DNA of 14,694 bases from JBBDXS01 sp964418365 (GTDB taxonomy: Bacteria > Chloroflexota > Dehalococcoidia > DSTF01 > RBG-16-68-14). Each line of letters starts with the position of its first letter. Position 1 is the stretch's first letter. The stretch is from NCBI GenBank assembly GCA_964418365.1, contig CAYQLM010000077.1, positions 1-14,694 on the forward strand, in the 5' to 3' direction. Under the pieces are notes generated by a model. That model was not told where the DNA came from and made no database searches. It worked only from the letters and a program-made list of their open reading frames with translations. Both the position numbers and the translations under genes were made by a program. Below, piece after piece: positions 1 to 7,104 of the stretch.

Positions 1-176
1 TACCAGCTGGCAAGACCCTCCTCCAACCCTTGCTCTTCAAGACAGTTGCTGAGCGGCAAGTCCGCCGGTAGGCGGATGATAGCGAAGGATCTGTCGTCTC
101 GCGGAAGAATCTGGCCGCGCATCTCACCGCTACCGCAAGATTCTTCGCTAACGGTCGCCGAAGGCGACCTTGCCGC
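1..176. other. Gene-free left edge
   Basis: No credible gene is seen here. Small open frames overlap the inverted-repeat element and have no ribosome binding site or recognisable product. Positions 1-48 show no structure I can interpret; 49-180 is the repeat element described separately. Confidence 0.6.
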
Positions 177-180
177 TCAG
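49..180. repeat. Compact inverted-repeat element, possible four-way-junction fold
   Basis: The ends are a perfect 12-base inverted repeat: CTGAGCGGCAAG (49-60) and CTTGCCGCTCAG (169-180). Inside are three arms: hairpin 61-76 (TCCGCC/GGCGGA, loop GGTA), a 13-base pair 80-92 with 138-150 (TAGCGAAGGATCT against AGATTCTTCGCTA, one G-T wobble) and hairpin 153-169 (GGTCGCC/GGCGACC, loop GAA; base 169 is shared with the outer stem). A further copy of the inner motif, GCGGAAGAATCT, lies at 101-112. Together they could fold like a cloverleaf. The right end reads GTCATTCTGAGCG on the minus strand (174-186) and recurs at 8745-8757. It follows the glycerate kinase gene, contains its stop codon, and so would form the 3' end of the murJ-glycerate kinase transcript. 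No transposase or T-tract is seen. Best described as a dispersed REP/MITE-like element; function unknown. Confidence 0.72.
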
Positions 181-1304
181 AATGACAAATTGGCGCGCCA
201 CCAGCGCCCGGCATCCTCCGCCGCCCGCTCGACAAGCTCCCCCGCGCGCGATATGGCCTCGTCCGCGCGCGCGTAATCCGTCAGCGCGAACACGGCGTCG
301 AACAGCGCGGGCTCGCCGCCGTCCAACATACTGCCCGCGATGGCGACGACAGCCTTGCCCGCCGCGCGAGCGGCTCGCGCGACGCCAGCCGTCGTCTTGC
401 CGAACGCCGTCTGCCTATCGAGCCGGCCCTCTCCCGTCACGACGAGATCGGCGCCTGCCAAACGCGCAGCGAACCCTGCTGCCTCGGCCACGACACCGAA
501 GCCGGGACGCAACGTCGCGTTGCAAAAGACGAGCAATCCATACCCCAGCCCTCCCGCCGCACCTGCGCCGGGCTCGTTCGCCTTGTCGATGCCCAGATCG
601 CGCTTCACAACGTCCGCGAAGTGCGCGAGCGCTGCGTCCAGCTCGCGCGCGACGGCCTCGCTGGCGCCCTTCTGCGCGCCGTACACCATCGATGCGCCGT
701 CGGGCCCGCAGAGCGGGTTGGTGACGTCCGCAGCCACGATGACGTCGCTCTCCCACAGGCGCGCATCGAGCTGCGACGCGTCGACTTGCCGCAGCCGCGC
801 GAGCGCCGCGCCGCCGGACGGCAGCTCACTCCCGCGCTCGTCCAGCAGACGCACGCCCAGCGCCCGCGCCATGCCCGCCCCGACATCGTTCGTCGCGCTG
901 CCGCCGACGCCAACGATGATCCGGCGGTAACCTTCATCGAGCGCCGCGCGCAGCAGCTCGCCGGTACCGTACGTCGATGCCCGGCGCGGATCGCGCGCTG
1001 CCTCCGGCACCAGCACGAGCCCGGACGCCTCCGCCATCTCCACGACCGCCGTTCGCCCATCGCCGAGCACGCCCCAGCGCGCGCGCACCGGCTCGCCCAT
1101 CGGCCCGCGCACGTCGGCGTCGAAGAAGCGTCCTCTCGTCGCCTCTACAAGCACATCGAGTGTTCCCGGGCCGCCATCGGCCATCGGCAGCACGTCTAGA
1201 TCAGCGTCCGGCACGCTGCGCCGCAGCCCCCGCGCCATCGCCTCGGCGGCCGCGCGCGCTGTCAGGCTGCCCTTGAACTCCTGCGGAGCCATAAGGACAC
1301 GCAC
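177..1304 (-). CDS. Glycerate kinase (GarK/GlxK family)
   Basis: This 375-residue protein matches the usual length and motif order of the Glycerate_kinase family, which phosphorylates D-glycerate with ATP in glyoxylate, serine and sugar-acid breakdown in the cytoplasm. Visible family motifs are an FKGSL stretch (10-14), PMADGG (40-45), GVGGSATND (132-140), a DVTNPLCGPDGAS stretch (193-205), QKGAS (211-215) and TGEGRLDRQT (290-299). Two conserved spots differ from the common form: APQEF replaces APDSF near the N-terminus, and ADGGPGT replaces ADGGEGT at 42-48. The GTG start lies 6 bases after the murJ stop, so the two genes are probably co-transcribed and translationally coupled; no separate Shine-Dalgarno sequence is obvious. 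The final residues SF and the TGA stop are read from the end of the 49-180 repeat element. The 2- versus 3-kinase specificity cannot be told from sequence. Confidence 0.93.
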   Translation of the reverse strand: MRVLMAPQEFKGSLTARAAAEAMARGLRRSVPDADLDVLPMADGGPGTLDVLVEATRGRFFDADVRGPMGEPVRARWGVLGDGRTAVVEMAEASGLVLVPEAARDPRRASTYGTGELLRAALDEGYRRIIVGVGGSATNDVGAGMARALGVRLLDERGSELPSGGAALARLRQVDASQLDARLWESDVIVAADVTNPLCGPDGASMVYGAQKGASEAVARELDAALAHFADVVKRDLGIDKANEPGAGAAGGLGYGLLVFCNATLRPGFGVVAEAAGFAARLAGADLVVTGEGRLDRQTAFGKTTAGVARAARAAGKAVVAIAGSMLDGGEPALFDAVFALTDYARADEAISRAGELVERAAEDAGRWWRANLSF

Positions 1305-1310
1305 GGTTCG

Positions 1311-2915
1311 CTAGGCCGAGCGGCGTCCGCCCAGAGACGGCGGCAAGCGGCGCAACAGCAGCTCCGCCTCTTCCGACCGCAGCATGCGCGCCGTTATCGC
1401 GAACACCGCGCCGCCCACCAGGGCGCCGCCCGCCAGCGCCAGGAAGGCGTCACCCGTGCGACTAAAGTCGAAGTGCCCCGCCTCGTGCAGCAGCAAGAGG
1501 TACAGGCCGATCGCTCCCGCCATCAGTACCGCCGCCAGCGCCGTCTGCGCAAGCGACCAGCCGATCGCCGCGACATCGAGGCCCTCCAGCCGGCTGCGCA
1601 GCGTCCAGAACAGCAGCCCCGCCTCGAGCAGCGTGGCGAGCGAGACGGACAGCGCCAGCCCCTTCACGCCGAACGGCCCGACCAGGATCGCACTCAAGAT
1701 CACGTTCGCCACGAGCGACACAAGCGCGAACGCGACGGGCGTCCGCGTATCGCTCAGCGAGTAGAAGCCGCGACTCAGGATCTCGATCGCGGCGTGGCCC
1801 GCGAGTCCGATCGCGTAAAAGATCAGCGCCGCTTGCGTGATCTCCGTCGATGACTTGGTGAACGCTCCGTGCTGGAACAGGAACGCCACCAGCGGATGCG
1901 CCAGGATCATCAGCGCTACAGCGGAAGGAAGCGTGAGAAACAAGATCAGCCGCATGCTTCGCTCCAGCGTGCGGCGCAGCTCGCGCACGTTGCGCGCCGC
2001 CTGCTCCGCCATCGTCGGGAACACCGCCGTCGAGATCGCCATGCCGAAGAGACCGAGCGGCGTCAGCACGATCAGCCACGCATAGTTCACGCCGGAGATC
2101 GCTGCGTCGCTCACCCTCGAGGCGAAGAACGTCGTGATCAGGAGGTTCAGCTGGAACGCCGCGAGCCCGAGCACGCGCGGCGCCATCAGCCGCCCGACTT
2201 CGCGCACGGCGCTGTCGCGCCAGTCCGCGATCGGCCGCCAGCGCATGCCGACGCCGGCGAGCGCTGGAAGCTGCACCGCGAAGTGCAGCCCCGCGCCGAT
2301 CACGACCGCCAGCGCGAGCACGTGCACGTTGTGCGACACGAGCGCGCCGACGATGATCGAGATGTTGTAGACCATCGGCGCGATAGCCGGGAACAGGAAG
2401 TGGTGGCGAGCATTGAGGATGCCCATGAACATCCCGCTCGCAGCGAAGAGCACCGGCGACAGCATCATTAGCCGGGTCAGATCGATTGCGAGCTGGCGCA
2501 GCTCGTGCTGCTGGCCGGTGTCCTGCCCGAGGCCCGGCGCCATCGCGGGCACGAGGAGCGGCGCGAGAAAATACCCCAGCACCGCGAAGACAATGGTCGC
2601 GATGAAGACGAGATTCAGCACCGAGCTGGCCAGCCGCCAGCCTTCCTCCTCGCCCTTGTGCGTGAGCATGCGGGCGAACGTCGGGATGAACGCGCTGCCC
2701 AGCGTCGCGCCGGCCAGGAGCTGGAAGATCAGGTCGGGCAGGCGAAACGCCACCCAGTACGCGCTCAGCTCCGGGCTCGTGCCGAAGGCGTGCGCGATCG
2801 CGACGCTGCGCAGCACGCCGAGCAGGCGGCTGCCGAGGAAGCCCGCCGCGACGATCGCCGTCGCCATCGCGAGACTCGGCCGGCGTGGCGGCTCGGCGGG
2901 GATCGTCTCGTCCAC
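1311..2915 (-). CDS. murJ: Lipid II flippase MurJ
   Basis: A polytopic membrane protein of about 534 residues with the MurJ/MviN pattern: an N-terminal SRLLGVLRSVAIAHAFG segment (compare SRxLGxxRD in the family), the AYWVAFRLPDLIFQLLAGATLGSAFIP region split over the first helices, the LSPVLFAASGMFMGILNARHHF segment near the middle, and around 14 hydrophobic helices ending in a short basic tail. MurJ moves lipid-linked peptidoglycan precursor across the cytoplasmic membrane. The frame stays open upstream to 3035, but that extension would overlap the divergent gene at 3029. I chose GTG at 2915 (VDETIPAEPP); ATG at 2867 (MATAIVAAG) is a good alternative that starts just before the first helix. 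No clear Shine-Dalgarno precedes either. Glycerate kinase follows after 6 bases in the same unit. Confidence 0.93.
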   Translation of the reverse strand: MDETIPAEPPRRPSLAMATAIVAAGFLGSRLLGVLRSVAIAHAFGTSPELSAYWVAFRLPDLIFQLLAGATLGSAFIPTFARMLTHKGEEEGWRLASSVLNLVFIATIVFAVLGYFLAPLLVPAMAPGLGQDTGQQHELRQLAIDLTRLMMLSPVLFAASGMFMGILNARHHFLFPAIAPMVYNISIIVGALVSHNVHVLALAVVIGAGLHFAVQLPALAGVGMRWRPIADWRDSAVREVGRLMAPRVLGLAAFQLNLLITTFFASRVSDAAISGVNYAWLIVLTPLGLFGMAISTAVFPTMAEQAARNVRELRRTLERSMRLILFLTLPSAVALMILAHPLVAFLFQHGAFTKSSTEITQAALIFYAIGLAGHAAIEILSRGFYSLSDTRTPVAFALVSLVANVILSAILVGPFGVKGLALSVSLATLLEAGLLFWTLRSRLEGLDVAAIGWSLAQTALAAVLMAGAIGLYLLLLHEAGHFDFSRTGDAFLALAGGALVGGAVFAITARMLRSEEAELLLRRLPPSLGGRRSA

Positions 2916-2960
2916 GAAAGGCAGTATGCCCCATCGAGATCGCGTGCGCACTCGCCCGCG

Positions 2961-2990
2961 TTGACAGCCTCCAACGGCTCGTGCTACATA
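2961..2990 (+). promoter_or_regulatory. Putative sigma-70-type promoter for the 3029 gene and rpsT
   Basis: A perfect TTGACA at 2961-2966 is followed after 18 bases by TACATA at 2985-2990, which matches the TATAAT box at four positions. Transcription would begin near 2997, giving a leader of about 30 bases that carries AGGAGG at 3016-3021. It lies between the murJ start and the 3029 start and points away from murJ. Confidence 0.55.
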
Positions 2991-3028
2991 ACCTGCACTC
3001 AGCAAGCGCACGCGCAGGAGGAACGCCG

Positions 3029-3355
3029 ATGGCATCTCGTGTCGAGCTCGCCCAACAATACATGGACCACTTCGCCGCGCAGAAGACCGACGAAACGCTG
3101 GCGATGATGTCCGACGACGTCGTCATGACGAACCCCATGACCGGCACCATAACAGGCAAAGCCGCGCTGCAGGCGCAGCTCGCCGCGGCGCCGCAGGGCG
3201 GCGGTGGCGGCATGAACATCGCGTGGGGCGCGCCCGAGAGCGATGGCGACGGCGTCAAGATCGTCGGGACCGGCAGCCCGTTCGGTCCGGTCAAGATCGC
3301 CCTCAGCTTCAACGATACCGACCAGATCAACCGCGTCGATATCGGACTGGCGTGA
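3029..3355 (+). CDS. Small NTF2/SnoaL-like protein
   Basis: A 108-residue soluble protein. The start is set by AGGAGG at 3016-3021, seven bases before the ATG; the frame upstream is not coding. The opening MASRVELAQQYMDHFAAQKT, the run LAMMSDDVVMTNPMTGTITG (residues 24-43) and a C-terminal beta-rich part are typical of SnoaL-like or NTF2-like cone-shaped folds, in which a helix-turn-helix start is followed by a curved sheet. The family includes small isomerases, hydrolases and many proteins of unknown role, and no catalytic residues can be assigned here. A glycine run (GGGGG at about 57-61) sits in a loop. It is the first gene after the 2961 promoter and lies 44 bases ahead of rpsT, so it may be co-transcribed with that ribosomal protein gene. 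Function unknown. Confidence 0.8.
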   Translation: MASRVELAQQYMDHFAAQKTDETLAMMSDDVVMTNPMTGTITGKAALQAQLAAAPQGGGGGMNIAWGAPESDGDGVKIVGTGSPFGPVKIALSFNDTDQINRVDIGLA

Positions 3356-3399
3356 GCCGCCCGGCCTCGTTACCATGACGAAGCCCTAGGAGGTACCAG

Positions 3400-3729
3400 T
3401 TGGCCAACATCCGGTCCGCCATCAAGCGCCACCGCCAGTCGCTGCGCCGGCGCGAGCGCAACCAGTCGCAGCGGACCGCCGCCCGATCGGCCGTGCGCAA
3501 GGCGCGCGAGCTGATCGCCGCCGGCTCCGGCGAGGCCGCAGAAGCCGTCCGCGCCGCCGCCTCCGTCCTCGATCGCGCGGGGCGCAGAGGCACGATTCAT
3601 CGCAACAACGCCTCGCGCCGGAAGTCGCGCCTCATGCGCCAGCTCAACTCGGCCGGTGCGGCGAAACCCGAGACCGCGGCTCCCAAGCGCGGCCGAGCAA
3701 CCACTCGCTCACGCGCCAAGAAGAGCTGA
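3400..3729 (+). CDS. rpsT: 30S ribosomal protein S20
   Basis: The N-terminus VANIRSAIKRHRQSLRRRERN (first codon read as Met) and the stretch RAGRRGTIHRNNASRRKSRL match S20, the helical-bundle protein that binds 16S rRNA in the 30S body. The start is TTG at 3400, fixed by AGGAGG at 3388-3393 with a six-base spacer and by alignment of the second residue (Ala) with the mature S20 N-terminus. E. coli rpsT also starts with UUG, which is linked there to translational autoregulation. At 109 residues the protein is about 20 longer than typical S20; the extra part is a basic, Ala/Thr-rich tail from about residue 88. It is flanked by a SnoaL-like gene upstream and a dehydrogenase 10 bases downstream. 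Confidence 0.95.
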   Translation: MANIRSAIKRHRQSLRRRERNQSQRTAARSAVRKARELIAAGSGEAAEAVRAAASVLDRAGRRGTIHRNNASRRKSRLMRQLNSAGAAKPETAAPKRGRATTRSRAKKS

Positions 3730-3739
3730 TCGCTCCGCC

Positions 3740-4780
3740 GTGAAGGCGCTCGTCTTTCACGAGCCGCGGCGCATCGCCGTCGAAGACGTCCCCGATCCAT
3801 CGCCCGGCGCCGGCGAGGTGCTGCTCGACGTCGGCGCGGCGGCGATCTGCCACTCCGACATCCGCGTCTACCTCGGCCAGAAGCACGCGCGCGCCGGCGT
3901 GATTCCGGGACACGAGATCGCGGGCACCGTCGCCACCGTCGGGGATGGGGTACGCGGGCTGTCGATAGGCGACCGCGTCGTCGTCTGCCCGATCGTCGCC
4001 TGCGGAAGCTGCGCCTACTGCCGGTCGGGGCGACGCCAACGCTGCCCTGAGCGCAAGACGCTCGGCTACGACGAAAACGGCGGCCTCGCGCAGCGCGTCC
4101 TGCTTCCGGCCGCCATCGTGTCCCTCGGACACGTGCTCCCGGTGCCGGACGGCCTCTCGCTCCAGCGCGCCTGCCTCACCGAGCCGCTCGCGTGCGTGCT
4201 GAACTCGCTCGAGACGTGCCAGCTCAGCGCGGGCCAGAGCCTGGCGCTCATCGGCGCGGGACCGATGGGTCTCTGCCACATCCTCCTCGCGCGCCGTCTG
4301 GGGGCGGGGGCGATCATCGTGAGCGAAGTCGACGAAGCGCGCGCCGACGTTGCCCGGCGCCTGGGCGCGACGGCGGTCGTTGACCCGCGCCGCGAAGACT
4401 TCGTCGCGACCGTGCGCGAGCACACTGAGGGCCTCGGCGCCGATGCGGTCGTGATCGCGGCGGGTCTTGCAGACACGCTCGACCAGGCGCTCGCGGCCGC
4501 GCGGCTGCAGGGCTTCGTCAGCCTCTTCGCAGGCTTTCCGCCCGACACGAGCGTCGCCTTCGACCCGAACGTGGTCCACTACCGCGAGATCCGCCTCACC
4601 GGCAGCCAGAACGCCACGCCCGAGCAGTACGCGCGCTTGCTCCAGCTCCTGCCGCACATGCCGGAGGTGGAGACGATCACGACACACCGCGTGCCGCTAT
4701 CTGACGCGACGGAGGCCTACGCGGTACGGCTACGAAACGAAGGCCTCAAGTCGATGGTGGTCGTCTCGGAAGGACTGTAG
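3740..4780 (+). CDS. Zinc-dependent medium-chain dehydrogenase (sorbitol/threonine dehydrogenase-like)
   Basis: A 346-residue MDR-family oxidoreductase. The GroES-like half carries the catalytic zinc ligands: Cys37 (ICHSD), His58-Glu59 (PGHE) and probably Glu148 (TEPLAC). The structural zinc loop is complete, with Cys88, Cys91, Cys94 and Cys102. The Rossmann half has GAGPMG at 172-177, and the second strand ends near SEVDEA, an acidic end that favours NAD(H). It most resembles sorbitol, threonine or related polyol dehydrogenases, but the alcohol substrate cannot be named. The frame is open upstream to 3656 inside rpsT; GTG at 3740 (MKALVFHEPR when read as Met) is chosen because it aligns with family N-termini and follows the rpsT stop by 10 bases. 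There is no strong ribosome binding site, so coupling to rpsT translation is likely. Its 3' end converges on the LCP gene 28 bases away. Confidence 0.92.
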   Translation: MKALVFHEPRRIAVEDVPDPSPGAGEVLLDVGAAAICHSDIRVYLGQKHARAGVIPGHEIAGTVATVGDGVRGLSIGDRVVVCPIVACGSCAYCRSGRRQRCPERKTLGYDENGGLAQRVLLPAAIVSLGHVLPVPDGLSLQRACLTEPLACVLNSLETCQLSAGQSLALIGAGPMGLCHILLARRLGAGAIIVSEVDEARADVARRLGATAVVDPRREDFVATVREHTEGLGADAVVIAAGLADTLDQALAAARLQGFVSLFAGFPPDTSVAFDPNVVHYREIRLTGSQNATPEQYARLLQLLPHMPEVETITTHRVPLSDATEAYAVRLRNEGLKSMVVVSEGL

Positions 4781-4808
4781 CGGCAGGTCTGTACGCCCGC
4801 TCGATGTC

Positions 4809-6176
4809 TTACTGAGTCGTATCGTTGCTGCCGATGTTGAGGTTCAGGTTCTGGGCGTCTTCGCCCAGCACGACGACGATGTCCGCGTTCGCAACAGTGC
4901 GCAAGGTCTGATCGGCCGCGGTGGCTTCGCGCACCTGGGCCGCCGGGACCGACAGGAGCGTGGCCAGCCGCTGGGCTGTCGGCGTCTTTCCCGTGAAGTC
5001 GATGACCGCCGATAGCGCCTGCGCGCCGTTCGGGCTGGCCGTCCGCTGGATCGCAGCGGCCGAGAAGCCGAACTCCGTCAGGTAGTTGCTCACCTGCTGC
5101 GGAAGGATGTCTGATCCCGAGCCGTTCTGCATTTCGACGACTACGCCTTCTTCCGCCACCTGCTGGTTGCTGAAGACAGCCTGCACCAGTTGCTGCACCA
5201 GCGTTTTATCGGGCAGCAGCACCTCCGCTCCCTCCGGAGTCGTCCACGGCACCGTCGCGGAGCCGAGCGAGAGGGCGCGAATGTTGGTGGGGTCGATCTT
5301 GGCTGCCAGGGCGGCGAAGCCAGGCGCCTGGATGTCGTTGATATCCGTCACGATGGCGTCCTTGTATTTGCTCCACAAGCTCGCGAGGCTGTTGACGTTG
5401 ACCAGCCGCTGCTGGGTCGCCGCGTCGATCGCCGCGAAGATCACCTGCTGCTGCCGGTGGATGCGGTCGAGATCGCTCGCGTCGAACCGCGTGCGCGCGT
5501 AATCGAGCGCCGTCTGGCCGTTCATGTGCTGCTCGCCGACCTTGAAGTGCAGCGGATGATAGTCGCCGGGCTTCTCGGTCTCGGAGTAGTACGGGTCGTC
5601 GATCTGCTGCTCAACGTAGACATCGACCCCGCCCAGGTCATCGATCACCTTGATGAAGCCCTGGAAGTCGATGACGACGTAATGGTCGATCGTGATCCCG
5701 AGGTTGTGCTCGATCACGTCCTTCACGAGCGCGGCGCCGCCGCCCGAGTAGTCCTGCAGCTCGCCTGTCGCGTACGCGGTGTTGATCCTGCTATCGAAGT
5801 AGCCCGTGCCGGCCTTGTTCGGTATCTCCACCCAGAGGTCGCGCGGTATGCCCAGGATGCCGGCCACCTTCGTCTTGCGGTCGATGCTGAGGACGAACAT
5901 CGTGTCCGTCCGCGTCGGCGTCGTCCCCTCGGCCGGCCGTCGGTCCAGGCCCATGACGAGGAAGTTGATCTGCCCTTCGTCGCCGCCGTCGCCCTGCACA
6001 CCCGGGAGCGAGATCCCGATCGGCAGGTTCTGTCCGGGGAAGAAGAGCTGATCGATCCGGCTGACAACGATGAGCGATAGCCACGCCGCCACGGCGAGCA
6101 GCGCAAGGCCCACGAAGGCCACGATGAGCCGTTGCCGGAGATGACTCGGGGGCGCGTATGTCGGGGGTAAGGACAC
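4809..6176 (-). CDS. LytR-CpsA-Psr (LCP) family glycopolymer ligase with LytR_C domain
   Basis: A 455-residue type II membrane protein. A single helix at about 17-38 is followed by the LCP domain (about 70-250) with the expected phosphate-handling residues: GLDRR (76-80), RTD (89-91), IPRD (110-113), SRIN (129-132), YARTRFD (226-232) and DLDRIHRQQQ (235-244). The C-terminal part (about 345-440, from VVVEMQNGSGSD to ADIVVVLGED) fits the LytR_C domain, often paired with LCP in actinobacteria and Chloroflexota. LCP enzymes transfer lipid-linked glycopolymers to the cell wall outside the membrane. The GTG start at 6176 has no Shine-Dalgarno sequence and lies about nine bases from a putative -10 box, so the message may be nearly leaderless. 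It is divergent from the LysM gene, which suggests a shared envelope role. Confidence 0.93.
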   Translation of the reverse strand: MSLPPTYAPPSHLRQRLIVAFVGLALLAVAAWLSLIVVSRIDQLFFPGQNLPIGISLPGVQGDGGDEGQINFLVMGLDRRPAEGTTPTRTDTMFVLSIDRKTKVAGILGIPRDLWVEIPNKAGTGYFDSRINTAYATGELQDYSGGGAALVKDVIEHNLGITIDHYVVIDFQGFIKVIDDLGGVDVYVEQQIDDPYYSETEKPGDYHPLHFKVGEQHMNGQTALDYARTRFDASDLDRIHRQQQVIFAAIDAATQQRLVNVNSLASLWSKYKDAIVTDINDIQAPGFAALAAKIDPTNIRALSLGSATVPWTTPEGAEVLLPDKTLVQQLVQAVFSNQQVAEEGVVVEMQNGSGSDILPQQVSNYLTEFGFSAAAIQRTASPNGAQALSAVIDFTGKTPTAQRLATLLSVPAAQVREATAADQTLRTVANADIVVVLGEDAQNLNLNIGSNDTTQ

Positions 6177-6185
6177 GGTAGATCG

Positions 6186-6214
6186 AACGTAGCCAACGCC
6201 TCAAATACAGTCAA
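6186..6214 (-). promoter_or_regulatory. Putative promoter of the LCP gene
   Basis: On the minus strand, TTGACT (6214-6209) is followed after 17 bases by TACGTT (6191-6186). The -35 box matches five of six consensus bases; the -10 is weaker. The predicted start of transcription falls only a few bases before the GTG at 6176, implying a very short or absent leader. Confidence 0.45.
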
Positions 6215-6281
6215 GCCAGCGGTCCCTAGCCGACGACAACAATCACTAGATGGGCCGATTCCGGCATGGAAAGCCCATATC

Positions 6282-6310
6282 TTGTGCTAGGAAGCGCCTC
6301 GTTGTATCGT
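6282..6310 (+). promoter_or_regulatory. Putative promoter of the LysM gene
   Basis: TTGTGC (6282-6287), a 17-base spacer and TATCGT (6305-6310) give a moderate sigma-70-like match. The leader would be about 28 bases and includes the purine-rich Shine-Dalgarno stretch AGGAAGGGAGG, which ends at about 6337, ahead of the GTG at 6345. Confidence 0.4.
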
Positions 6311-6344
6311 ATCAGGCAAGTAACAGAGGAAGGGAGGGCTCGCT

Positions 6345-7103
6345 GTGGCATCACCCTGGAGCGCACCAACTCCTCGCCGCCACCCCGCCGAACGGCCCTG
6401 GATGGGCATGGCGCTACTGCTATCTGTCCCGTTCCTCTCGCTCATCCTGATCCGCATGCTCTGGCCTGGCTCCACGATCTGGTTCCTCATCGCCGGGATC
6501 CTGATGCTCGGCGGCGCTGCTGCCGTCTTCCTATCGCGCCGCGACGCGCCATCCTACGGCTATCAAACGCTCAGCCCTGAGCCGAACCGGCTCCCGCTCT
6601 TCCTTGTCGGCCTCGGTGTCCTCTTCCTCGCGATGCTGATCGTGCCCAGCGTTTCGGGCAGCTCCAGCTCGCCCGCTGAGCGGCTGCAGCAGAGCGGCGC
6701 GCCGCAGCAGGCTTCGAACAGCCAGCCAGCCGTCCAGTCCACCACCGCGCCGCAGCAGGCTACGACGCGCCCGCAGACCACGCCCCGTCCCACTTCGCGA
6801 CCGACGAGGGCGCCCACGGCGGCCCCGACCGAGGACTCATCTTCGAACAGCGATCAACAAACGGCAAGAAGCGCTCCGCCCGCCGGCAGCCAGACCTACA
6901 CGGTGCAGGACGGCGACACGCTCTGGGACATCGCGCAGCAGTTTGACGTCTCGGTCGATGACATCATCGCCGCCAACGACCTCGCCGACGAGAACGCCTT
7001 GAAGCTCGGCGAGGAGCTGATCATCCCGCCGTCTGCGAACGCGACGTCGAACGGTGGCCAAGCCGATACCGCGGCCGAGCCGCAGTCGATGCCCGCCGAG
7101 TAG
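6345..7103 (+). CDS. Membrane-anchored LysM-domain protein
   Basis: A 252-residue protein with three parts. The N-terminus holds three hydrophobic helices (about 21-39, 44-63 and 83-102). A low-complexity linker rich in Pro, Thr, Gln and Ser follows (about 105-182), typical of a wall-spanning segment. One LysM domain (about 184-229, from TYTVQDGDTLWDIAQQF to KLGEELIIPP) then binds N-acetylglucosamine polymers such as peptidoglycan. A short disordered tail ends the protein. With three helices the LysM domain would lie outside if the N-terminus is inside. The GTG start is supported by AGGGAGG about seven bases upstream. No catalytic domain is attached, so it is probably a wall anchor or adaptor rather than a hydrolase. 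It is divergent from the LCP gene, and its stop lies one base from the stop of the convergent hydrolase gene. Confidence 0.9.
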   Translation: MASPWSAPTPRRHPAERPWMGMALLLSVPFLSLILIRMLWPGSTIWFLIAGILMLGGAAAVFLSRRDAPSYGYQTLSPEPNRLPLFLVGLGVLFLAMLIVPSVSGSSSSPAERLQQSGAPQQASNSQPAVQSTTAPQQATTRPQTTPRPTSRPTRAPTAAPTEDSSSNSDQQTARSAPPAGSQTYTVQDGDTLWDIAQQFDVSVDDIIAANDLADENALKLGEELIIPPSANATSNGGQADTAAEPQSMPAE

Positions 7104-7104
7104 C

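Noticed and set aside
153..169. Rho-independent terminator after glycerate kinase
   Set aside because: The GC hairpin is strong, but on the minus strand it is followed by GTTAGCG and not by a T-run; it is better explained as an arm of the repeat element.
1462..3330. Long open frame on the minus strand (622 codons) over murJ and the SnoaL-like gene
   Set aside because: It is a shifted frame of murJ with Arg/Ala/Gly-rich, repetitive composition and no known domain; long stop-free frames are expected at this GC content.
3644..4687. Minus-strand open frame of 347 codons
   Set aside because: It is antisense to the zinc dehydrogenase, whose zinc ligands and Rossmann motif are intact; the frame is Arg/Ala/Asp-rich with no domain and no ribosome binding site.
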